Shown: positions 1 to 4,960 of the stretch, in pieces | Numbering within the stretch: position 1 is the first letter of the stretch | How the letters are laid out: each line of letters begins with the position of its first letter | Assembly (NCBI GenBank): GCA_964574705.1 | Contig: CAZNOO010000043.1 | Coordinates: forward strand, 1-6,287 | Source: JAHIVB01 sp964574705 | Lineage (GTDB): Bacteria > Bacillota_I > Bacilli_A > Izemoplasmatales > Hujiaoplasmataceae | Length of the DNA: 6,287 nt | Reading direction: 5' to 3' | The notes under the pieces: model-generated | What the model was told of the DNA's origin: nothing | Database searches by the model: none | The model's input: only the letters and a program-made list of their open reading frames with translations | Position numbers and translations under genes: made by a program

Positions 1-40
1 CACCCCTAGCAGAATTTACGCACCCTTACTGGAAAAATGC
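1..40. repeat. Two tandem 20-nt repeats, possible IS21-type end
   Basis: Positions 1-20 and 21-40 are two directly adjacent units sharing the spaced pattern CACCC-n-TA-nnn-GAA at identical offsets. Read on the minus strand they give GGGTGCGTAAATTC-like motifs. Multiple short direct repeats near each terminus are a known property of IS21-family elements, so this may be the inner part of such an end running off the left edge. The family assignment is recalled from general resemblance only; no transposase is present in the window. Confidence 0.35.
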
Positions 41-78
41 ACATTTGCATAATCTACTTAAAGTTCATCTTATTATAT

Positions 79-201
79 CTATCCAATATGCTTGATATAT
101 ATCGGCATTTGATCATCCGGATCTATTTTCTTACTATCTTCGAAACCTAACGCATTCCAAAATGGAATACCTGAAACTGTCTCTACATACCCAAGTTGCT
201 G
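79..201 (-). pseudogene. C-terminal remnant of a probable GNAT N-acetyltransferase
   Basis: The minus strand is open from about 201 down to a TAG stop at 79-81 and reads VSGIPFWNALGFEDSKKIDP, then DDQMPIYIKHIG. The FWxxLGF motif followed by a short acidic stretch and a final beta strand ending in PIYIK resembles the acetyl-CoA-proximal C-terminus of GCN5-related N-acetyltransferases. The rest of the roughly 150-residue domain, including the Q/RxxGxG acetyl-CoA loop, is absent. An in-frame TAG at 202-204 and the triplicated repeat at 188-256 interrupt it upstream. The fragment has no start codon context and should be non-functional. The family call rests on motif resemblance only and I hold it moderately. 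Confidence 0.5.
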
Positions 202-319
202 CTAGTTTTCGTTATTAGATACCCAAGTTGCTGTAGGTTTACATACCCAAGTTGCTTTTTGGAATCCATGTGTATGCATATGACTTTATTTTACTCTGTT
301 CTATTTCCATACCAATCCA
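178..319. repeat. Repeat block copy A (long form)
   Basis: This block is duplicated in the same orientation at 4771-4846. The first 23 bases (178-200) match 4771-4793 exactly. Positions 241-287 match 4778-4824 at 44 of 47 bases. After a 10-bp indel, 303-319 match 4830-4846 at 16 of 17. The core TACCCAAGTTGCT occurs three times here, at 188-200, 220-232 and 244-256, but once in copy B. Copy B is what copy A becomes if 56 bp between the first and third core are lost. The nature of the block is uncertain: a mobile-element end or a duplicated gene fragment. Confidence 0.8.
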
Positions 320-343
320 GTTAACTTTCTTGAGGCATTTCTT
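242..343 (-). pseudogene. Degraded coding fragment upstream of the GNAT remnant
   Basis: The minus strand between an in-frame TGA (344-346) and TAA (239-241) reads KKCLKKVNWIGMEIEQS, then KIKSYAYTWIPKSNLGM. The related copy at 4771-4846 reads WIGKEIDQS and YAYTWISKS in the same frame. Of six substitutions between the copies, three are silent and one is Glu to Asp, which is what purifying selection on this reading frame would leave. It lies directly upstream of the GNAT-like C-terminus but in a different frame. It may be the middle of the same broken gene, with the triplicated repeat between them. No start codon or function can be assigned. Confidence 0.3.
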
Positions 344-379
344 TCAATTCTTATACAGGAAAAACTGAGTAATTTCAAC

Positions 380-417
380 CAAAAAAACTCATCAGACAAG
401 TGAAACGAAATGAATCA
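380..417 (-). terminator. Weak candidate terminator at operon end
   Basis: On the minus strand, directly over the stop codon of the last operon gene, GATTCAT can pair with ATGAGTT (7 pairs, two of them wobbles, 17-nt loop). A run of seven T follows. The stem is weak and the loop large, so this is only the best local candidate for the 3' end of the operon. Confidence 0.28.
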
Positions 418-1359
418 GTACAACCAAAAAGGAATGCCCTGCTCTTTTGCTTTGTTTACAGCATCGGGAACATCTACCGACCAATTGTACGTATAATATC
501 TGCTTGGCATATTCTCTAGTTTGACGTTTCTTCTGACAATGAAACTAGAGACAACGCATTCGTATTCGAATTGGTCAAGCTCAAGTGAATACAGGTATGC
601 TGTAAACTCCGAAAGGATATCTGCTATTGAAGAAACGAACAATTCCTCAAAATTTGAAAAATAAACATCATAGTGACTCTCAAGGAACGAAATCATAATC
701 TCTTCAGTTACCTGATTCGATGAATAGCCCAGTTCGTCTTGAATATCAGAGCTAATTTGGTTTTGAAACGATTCGTCACTCAATAAAACAAGATAAAAAT
801 ACTTGTCGGAATTGAGAGAGTTTTCACTTAAGAAATCCTGAAATGCGCTTTGCGTGCTCTCTTTTGTAATCAGGAATTTTCTGATCTGCACTTCAACGGT
901 TTCCTTATCAATCTCTCCAGCAAGGATTACTTCTTTTCCATTTAAGTCAATAATTCCATTCCACCCATCTGTATCGTCCCAATATATTGAGCCCTCAATA
1001 AACTCGGAATAATCCTGAAAATCAGCAATCAAGTCGGGGTTGTCGGATGCGGCAATCAAATAATTGAGGACAGGCACGTATCCATATCCTGCATAATCAA
1101 ATATTAAATCAGCCTTCGTAAGGTTTGTTTTTTCAGTATAATATTTTTCGTTTTCTATCATAAGCAAATAGTAAAAATCCAACTCTTTTTGTACGGATAA
1201 TGATTTTGCGTTCGAAACAGCAACAAAATCGTTGTAGATTTGCTTTTGCCTAATGTCCTCTCTAAAAATCGGAACAAGAATCATTGCAAGAATAGATAGA
1301 ATGAATACTGTAGCAGCTATTATGATTTTAATGCGGCTTTTCAAGATTAACATCTCCAT
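415..1359 (-). CDS. Membrane-anchored extracytoplasmic protein, unknown family
   Basis: I do not recognise this 314-residue protein. A basic N-terminus (KSRIK, residues 7-11) precedes one hydrophobic segment at about 12-32. The remaining 280 residues are polar and rich in Asp, Glu, Ser and Tyr with no further membrane span, so an N-in anchor with an extracytoplasmic domain is expected. There is one Cys (in YECVVSSF), no lipobox and no recognisable catalytic motif. The gene is last in the operon and its start overlaps the end of the ATPase gene by 32 nt, implying translational coupling. The start is uncertain. ATG 1359 has no well-spaced Shine-Dalgarno; GGAG lies nine bases before TTG 1344, which would give MKSRIKII. 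By position it could be an accessory or immunity protein for the ABC module; that is inference. Confidence 0.75.
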   Translation of the reverse strand: MEMLILKSRIKIIIAATVFILSILAMILVPIFREDIRQKQIYNDFVAVSNAKSLSVQKELDFYYLLMIENEKYYTEKTNLTKADLIFDYAGYGYVPVLNYLIAASDNPDLIADFQDYSEFIEGSIYWDDTDGWNGIIDLNGKEVILAGEIDKETVEVQIRKFLITKESTQSAFQDFLSENSLNSDKYFYLVLLSDESFQNQISSDIQDELGYSSNQVTEEIMISFLESHYDVYFSNFEELFVSSIADILSEFTAYLYSLELDQFEYECVVSSFIVRRNVKLENMPSRYYTYNWSVDVPDAVNKAKEQGIPFWLY

Positions 1360-1993
1360 TATTCATTGATATCTCTCCATCTTTGATCAAAAAGACTTGA
1401 TTGCAAAGAAAATCGATGTCTTCTTTGTAATGACTAGTTAGTACGATTGTCTTGCCGGCTTGTTTGAGTGATAACAGGAGTTCCCGCACTTGCTTGACGC
1501 TTTCAACATCCAATCCGTTGAACGGCTCATCGAGAATCAAAAGCTGAGGGTTGCCCATAATCGCCTGCGCGATCCTGAGCTTTTGCTTCATACCAGTAGA
1601 AAAATGACGATATCTCTTTTTGCTTTCAGTCCGGAGCCCCACTGTTTCCAACGCCTTGAATAGATCATAATCATCCAGTTCTTTATCTATATTCGCAATA
1701 ATGCGCAGATTTTCATGTGCGGTTAAGTTCGGTAAAAAATCATATTCAAAAAGGATACCGACATTTTTCGGAAAATCCGTGTCAATTCCAATAGTTTCTC
1801 CATCGATCACAACATTTCCTAGAGAAGGTTTCAAGAGACCTGCAATGATTTTCAGCAAGACTGTCTTACCGGACCCGTTTCTGCCGATGAATCCGGTAAT
1901 TTGGTTTCTTGGAATTTTCAAATTGACGTTTTTCAAGACCTCGTGGTCCTTGAACTTCTTACAAACGTCATTGATCTCGATGATTGTATTCAT
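1328..1993 (-). CDS. ABC transporter ATP-binding protein, BcrA/LanF type
   Basis: This cytoplasmic ATPase of 221 residues should energise the two membrane proteins encoded just upstream. Visible motifs are Walker A GRNGSGKT (37-44), signature STGMKQ (132-137), Walker B LLILDEP (151-157), D-loop GLD (160-162) and the H-loop His188 in TSHY. The Q-loop position carries Glu83 (GILFEYDFLPNLTAHENL), not Gln. That Glu, together with STGMKQ in place of LSGGQ, is typical of the bacitracin/lantibiotic self-protection branch (BcrA, LanF). The length fits that family. I chose ATG 1993 because AGGAG (2001-2005) lies seven bases upstream; a longer TTG start at 2026 would extend into the permease gene. The ribosome binding site overlaps the permease stop codon, so the two are coupled. 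The transported substrate is not known. Confidence 0.93.
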   Translation of the reverse strand: MNTIIEINDVCKKFKDHEVLKNVNLKIPRNQITGFIGRNGSGKTVLLKIIAGLLKPSLGNVVIDGETIGIDTDFPKNVGILFEYDFLPNLTAHENLRIIANIDKELDDYDLFKALETVGLRTESKKRYRHFSTGMKQKLRIAQAIMGNPQLLILDEPFNGLDVESVKQVRELLLSLKQAGKTIVLTSHYKEDIDFLCNQVFLIKDGEISMNNGDVNLEKPH

Positions 1994-2000
1994 AGTGCAT

Positions 2001-2006
2001 CTCCTA
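2001..2006 (-). promoter_or_regulatory. Shine-Dalgarno overlapping upstream stop codon
   Basis: AGGAG for the ATPase gene shares bases with the TAG stop (2004-2006) of the upstream permease. This decides the ATPase start at 1993 and makes termination-reinitiation coupling likely. Confidence 0.75.
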
Positions 2007-2681
2007 AATAATTTCGTGAATGCCAAAATAGTCCCTTAAAATTTTTACAAACCCCAAGTTGATAGCAATGATCATCAATAAAAAAAGGATTGAAGATAGG
2101 ACGGTCTGACTTACTACGAGATTGAAATATACGAAAATAGAAAGGTTGAGAAAAGCGTAAACTAAAATCGACATCAACAAGGAATAGAGGACATTCCTTT
2201 GCATAATCATAGTCATCATAAATACCGTCATACTACTAGTAATAATGAAGAACCTAATGAAAAAGGATAAAATTGAAATGAAACTGAAGTAATTGCTTTC
2301 GATGACTAGGGTCAATATCATAAAAACCGTGAGAACTGAAAAAAGGAGTGCTAGTGTCTTTTTTGCCAAAAACAACAGAAACCGTTTTTTCCCCAGTTTT
2401 GTTATGATAACAGGTCCCAGTTTTTCAATGTAGCGGGAATATATCAAAATGATGCCGAAAACCGAAATTGAATAAAAAAGGAGTTCAGTGAAAATGATAT
2501 CAACTATGACTTCCAAACAATAATACTTTTCCATCACAAAGATGAAATCTGAATAACTTAACTGCGGAAGCGAATCAATCAGAAAGAGATACCGAAAATA
2601 GGGAAGTTTGTCAAGAAACAAAAACACGACCCCCGAGACTCCTATAGCCAGAAAAGCATTTATAAAGTAACGACTACGCAT
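2004..2681 (-). CDS. ABC-2-like transporter permease, six-span membrane protein
   Basis: This 225-residue hydrophobic protein has about six predicted spans, near 7-24, 57-80, 105-128, 131-158, 162-187 and 193-214. The basic stretch TKLGKKRFLLFLAKK (94-108), after a short cytoplasmic turn, resembles the cytoplasmic element of ABC-2-type permeases that contacts the ATPase. The gene sits between another permease and the ATPase. It overlaps the upstream permease by 8 nt (ATGCGTAG) and ends 10 nt before the ATPase start. GAGG ten bases before ATG 2681 supports the start. It is probably one half of a heteromeric transmembrane domain. The family is assigned from topology, the basic motif and context, since sequence conservation in such permeases is low. 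Substrate unknown. Confidence 0.8.
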   Translation of the reverse strand: MRSRYFINAFLAIGVSGVVFLFLDKLPYFRYLFLIDSLPQLSYSDFIFVMEKYYCLEVIVDIIFTELLFYSISVFGIILIYSRYIEKLGPVIITKLGKKRFLLFLAKKTLALLFSVLTVFMILTLVIESNYFSFISILSFFIRFFIITSSMTVFMMTMIMQRNVLYSLLMSILVYAFLNLSIFVYFNLVVSQTVLSSILFLLMIIAINLGFVKILRDYFGIHEII

Positions 2682-3600
2682 TTGCCGATTTCCTCAATTT
2701 CCAGACAAGCAAGAAAAAGGCAATCAAAATCGCAATGAAATACTCAGCCGCCCCCCTAAAAAGATGGTCGAAACCTACATAACTCGCTTCATGAAATAGC
2801 GAAAACCCATACAGCCAAGGAGTCATTGTGAAAATCTTTGATTGGTCATCTGTCAGGAAAAAGCTTCCAATACCCAGTACTGATTGTAAAACAACAACCA
2901 ACAGAAATGTCCCATAACTGAGCACTCTTGATTGAGAGACCGAAACAATGAAAAGACTCAGGAGACTGAAAAGTGTGGAATATACCAATAGCAATAGGAA
3001 GTCATACAGAATGAACAGATACGGTTGTATAGGAAAGGTGGAGAAACTGAACATTGAATCCAGCAAATGAGAGTACTCGAGATTTATAAAGGTATAACCG
3101 TTCGGAAAGAACAATAAGCACAAAATGAAGAAAAATAATCTTGGCAGCATGCATAGTGAAATCCCAATTGCCCAAGAAGAGAAAACCGTTCCTGATATGT
3201 ATTTGTTTCTTCCGCTTTTCATCATTAGAACATCTGAAAGCCCAGAATGGAATTCGCTGTAGAATGATTGATTGATCAGATGGAAGATGAGAATCGGCTG
3301 CAGATAGAATAAAATCAAGAAAATGGCATTCGCGAATCCCAAAGTGTACACCATCGCAGATGAAATCAAATATGAGCATTCATCTACAGCAAAAAAATTG
3401 AATGTTCCCTCTACTACCAGATTGTTTACATTTCCATCAAGAAACGTTTGGGAAAACCAGTATAGATAATGGATAAAATACCTTGCATTTTCGTAAAATA
3501 ATGAACTTTTCAACAACAAAAAACTCCCCACGTATACAAGGGTGGAGATTAAGATGAGATATAACAAAGTTTGATTTTGTTTGTACTGGAATTTTCCCAT
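2674..3600 (-). CDS. ABC-2-like transporter permease, larger partner
   Basis: This 308-residue membrane protein has spans at roughly 11-30, 84-109, 139-165, 193-221, 228-250 and 285-302. A soluble stretch of about 50 residues (31-83) lies between spans one and two, probably outside. The loop at 111-137 contains MMKSGRNKYISG, the counterpart of TKLGKKRFLLF in the 225-aa permease. That shared basic element suggests the two are paired ABC-2-type subunits using the same ATPase. ATG 3600 is supported by GAGG at 3606-3609, five bases upstream. The 3' end overlaps the next gene by 8 nt. One arm of a 16-bp inverted repeat (3615-3630) lies just ahead of its ribosome binding site and could influence its translation. 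Function as a transporter subunit is likely; the substrate is not deducible. Confidence 0.8.
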   Translation of the reverse strand: MGKFQYKQNQTLLYLILISTLVYVGSFLLLKSSLFYENARYFIHYLYWFSQTFLDGNVNNLVVEGTFNFFAVDECSYLISSAMVYTLGFANAIFLILFYLQPILIFHLINQSFYSEFHSGLSDVLMMKSGRNKYISGTVFSSWAIGISLCMLPRLFFFILCLLFFPNGYTFINLEYSHLLDSMFSFSTFPIQPYLFILYDFLLLLVYSTLFSLLSLFIVSVSQSRVLSYGTFLLVVVLQSVLGIGSFFLTDDQSKIFTMTPWLYGFSLFHEASYVGFDHLFRGAAEYFIAILIAFFLLVWKLRKSANA

Positions 3601-3614
3601 AATAACCTCAGTTG

Positions 3615-3630
3615 AGCAAAAGGAACCGTA
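3615..3630. repeat. Inverted repeat arm 1 (16 bp)
   Basis: AGCAAAAGGAACCGTA here is the exact reverse complement of 4136-4151. It lies in the 38-nt gap between the secreted-protein stop and the 308-aa permease start, five bases upstream of the permease Shine-Dalgarno in the transcript. The two arms bracket the secreted-protein gene. Confidence 0.85.
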
Positions 3631-3638
3631 TTGGTCAT

Positions 3639-4115
3639 TTATTCATATCCGTAGAAAATACCCTCAACAGTAAAAGAAAATAATAGATTATTGTTTTTCA
3701 TCTTGATTCTGTATGACTCCCCTTCAAGCATGCAATTATAGGAAGAAGTATTTGAGCCACTACAGACTTCTTCTTTGTCGCCCCATCCAAGAAATCCCAT
3801 TGCTGGATGAAATTGGAAATCATATTCGTTGTTGTTATTTTGAATCGCTCCAATATCCACCCAGCTAGAACTATAGTAGGTTTGGTAAATCACATTGTAT
3901 CGTGCGGATCCGGAATAGTTTGTCACCTCTACTAGAGAAAAAGCAATATCCTCATCAGGTGAAATAGATCCAGTAGCGCCATACGATAATGGCCCAATCG
4001 TAAAATCAAAGGACTTGGTCTCTGTAGATGGGGTCAAAGCAAACACGGAAGCTAGTGCAAAATTCATAAAACTTAAAAACAAAAGAACTAAGAACAAAAG
4101 TTTCTCTTTTTTCAT
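3639..4115 (-). CDS. Small Sec-secreted protein, unknown family
   Basis: I do not recognise this 158-residue protein. KKEK followed by a hydrophobic core (residues 6-21) and ALA-S or VFA-L (cleavage after 22 or 26) forms a classical Sec signal peptide with no lipobox. The mature part of about 132 residues is rich in Ser, Asn, Tyr and Phe with alternating hydrophobic residues, suggesting a beta-rich fold. Two cysteines (118 and 128) flank a Ser/Asn-rich loop and could form a disulfide. I chose ATG 4115, not 4127: GGAG (4122-4125) lies six bases before it and itself overlaps the upstream ATG. It is first in the operon, right after the likely promoter, and is bracketed by a 16-bp inverted repeat. 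A bacteriocin-like or signalling role is inferred only from its exporter neighbours. Confidence 0.8.
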   Translation of the reverse strand: MKKEKLLFLVLLFLSFMNFALASVFALTPSTETKSFDFTIGPLSYGATGSISPDEDIAFSLVEVTNYSGSARYNVIYQTYYSSSWVDIGAIQNNNNEYDFQFHPAMGFLGWGDKEEVCSGSNTSSYNCMLEGESYRIKMKNNNLLFSFTVEGIFYGYE

Positions 4116-4135
4116 ACATCGCTCCATTTAAGGTT

Positions 4136-4151
4136 TACGGTTCCTTTTGCT
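4136..4151. repeat. Inverted repeat arm 2 (16 bp)
   Basis: TACGGTTCCTTTTGCT is the exact reverse complement of 3615-3630. It lies between the predicted -10 box (4159-4164) and the ribosome binding site of the secreted-protein gene. Its outer edge (4151) coincides with the position expected for the transcription start. Confidence 0.85.
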
Positions 4152-4164
4152 GACGATGATTATA
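4151..4164 (-). promoter_or_regulatory. Likely operon promoter (-10 TATAAT)
   Basis: A consensus TATAAT is read on the minus strand at 4164-4159. Transcription would start about seven bases on, near A4151, giving a leader of about 36 nt before ATG 4115. No good TTGACA lies 16-18 bp upstream (the best is TGTAAG), so an activator may be needed. A CCATATGG palindrome (4193-4200) just upstream of the -35 zone could be an operator. Confidence 0.5.
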
Positions 4165-4454
4165 TCGTTTCAACAACCATGCTTACATATATCCATATGG
4201 CTGGGAAAGCTAGTAATTAAATGGAGTAGATTCTTCTAGAGTATTTAGGTGGCTTTAAGGTTAAATTCAATATTTCTTGCTGAAGGAAATAAATCATGAT
4301 AGGCCAAAAATAAGAAAAAAAATGATCAATCTATACAAAAAAATGTGTGGCCACTATGAGATTCATTTTCAACTTTAATGTATCACATAAAAATGAATTA
4401 CGCAAGTGGTTTGTCATTCTTTCTTCGACTTTTTAATTATATATTATACATCGT

Positions 4455-4466
4455 CCTCTTAAGAGG
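4455..4466. repeat. 12-bp perfect palindrome before IS66 remnant
   Basis: CCTCTTAAGAGG is a perfect palindrome followed by four more G. It lies just upstream of a GTG (4475) that opens the longer version of the IS66-like frame. It could be an operator or the edge of an old insertion; nothing decides between these. Confidence 0.5.
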
Positions 4467-4511
4467 GGGGAAGTGTGTCCAGCTTTTTCATAGCAGTCCA
4501 GCATATATGTT

Positions 4512-4770
4512 GTAAGCGTCAAATCAAGAGTACCTACAAAAGTATGATGATTATAAATAGTAAAATGCCTTCAAATAAAAAATTCGGAGGTAAAATAAAG
4601 AAAGCAGATCCAATTTATCAAGCAATATGGCAAAAACAAGTCAAACAATATAAAACAAGCAATCAAAACATGAAACAATTTTCATATGAAAATAATGTCA
4701 AAGTATATCAACTACAATACTGGCTCAAAAAATATTGAATAAGAGCGATTGAAGAACCAAGTCAGATTAT
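4512..4770 (+). mobile_element. IS66-family remnant, left end with partial tnpA
   Basis: GTAAGCGTC at 4512-4520 resembles the GTAA-starting tip that IS66-family terminal inverted repeats usually have, and a TnpA-like frame starts 32 nt inside it. Only the left end and part of tnpA remain. There is no tnpB or tnpC and no matching right end before repeat copy B at 4771. The element must be inactive. The right limit is set by the neighbouring repeat, not by a recognised terminus. Confidence 0.4.
4544..4738 (+). CDS. Truncated IS66-type TnpA (accessory transposition protein)
   Basis: From ATG 4544 the frame encodes 64 residues ending QFSYENNVKVYQLQYWLKKY. The pattern W-x(3)-V-x(2)-Y ... Q-F-x-x-E-N-x-V-x-x-x-x-L-x-Y-W-x-K matches the N-terminal helix-turn-helix of IS66 TnpA proteins (xxFCxExxIxxxxxxYW). 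Family members are usually above 100 residues; this one stops right after the helix-turn-helix, and the downstream tnpB and tnpC genes are missing. I prefer ATG 4544 (or 4547, 4565) because the presumed element tip is at 4512. A GTG at 4475 behind a G-run would add 23 residues from outside the element (SSFFIAVQHICC), which look unlike the rest. Probably a dead fragment. It could also be a short helix-turn-helix protein of another type. Confidence 0.5.
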   Translation: MMIINSKMPSNKKFGGKIKKADPIYQAIWQKQVKQYKTSNQNMKQFSYENNVKVYQLQYWLKKY

Positions 4771-4846
4771 TGTCTCTACATACCCAAGTTGCTTTTTGAA
4801 ATCCACGTGTATGCATATAACTTTGATCAATTTCCTTACCAATCCA
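4771..4846. repeat. Repeat block copy B (short form)
   Basis: This block is a direct repeat of 178-319 lacking 56 bp between two of the three cores. It begins with TGTCTCTAC, as copy A does, and contains one TACCCAAGTTGCT (4781-4793). Weak similarity to copy A continues a few bases past 4846. With copy A it flanks the operon plus the IS66 remnant, about 4.5 kb in all. Confidence 0.8.
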
Positions 4847-4960
4847 CTTTTGGCAAATTTATTATCTAAAAATCACTTTTATTGTCCCTTAATTATTCTT
4901 GTTTACGTTATCAGTTACTCAAACTGTTTTATGTCCGAAAATATAGGAGAAACTCAATAT

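Larger units (their letters stand above)
4128..4474. other. Non-coding region with promoter and palindromes
   Basis: I see no gene in these 347 bases. They hold the predicted operon promoter and one inverted-repeat arm. They also hold palindromes CCATATGG (4193-4200), GTGGCCAC (4347-4354) and CCTCTTAAGAGG (4455-4466). TTAAATGGAG (4217-4226) is the reverse complement of 4122-4131, which contains the secreted-protein ribosome binding site. The middle part (4250-4350) is A-rich without recognisable signals. Confidence 0.6.

Noticed and set aside
154..168. ATTCCA-AAA-TGGAAT inverted repeat
   Set aside because: It lies inside the GNAT-like coding remnant, where the sequence is explained by the IPFWN codons; the short stem is likely incidental.
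178..256. Three short repeats as a CRISPR array
   Set aside because: The repeats are only 13 bp, the spacers are 19 and 11 bp, spacing is uneven and there are no cas genes.
415..450. GIPFW shared by the 314-aa protein C-terminus and the GNAT remnant
   Set aside because: Five residues in otherwise unlike contexts, with different flanking nucleotides; treated as coincidence.
1994..2026. Longer ATPase start at TTG 2026
   Set aside because: ATG 1993 has an AGGAG seven bases upstream and begins a normal ABC domain; the extension only overlaps the permease 3' end.
1701..2039. 112-aa plus-strand frame over the ATPase gene
   Set aside because: It is antisense to the Walker A region of the ATPase gene and has no independent support.
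3002..3379. 125-aa minus-strand frame inside the 308-aa permease
   Set aside because: It is an alternate frame fully inside a gene with clear membrane topology and good operon spacing, and it has no recognisable motif.
4912..4930. Plus-strand hairpin CAGTT-ACTCA-AACTG followed by TTTT
   Set aside because: A five-pair stem with two G-C pairs is too weak to call a terminator, and no plus-strand gene ends close by.
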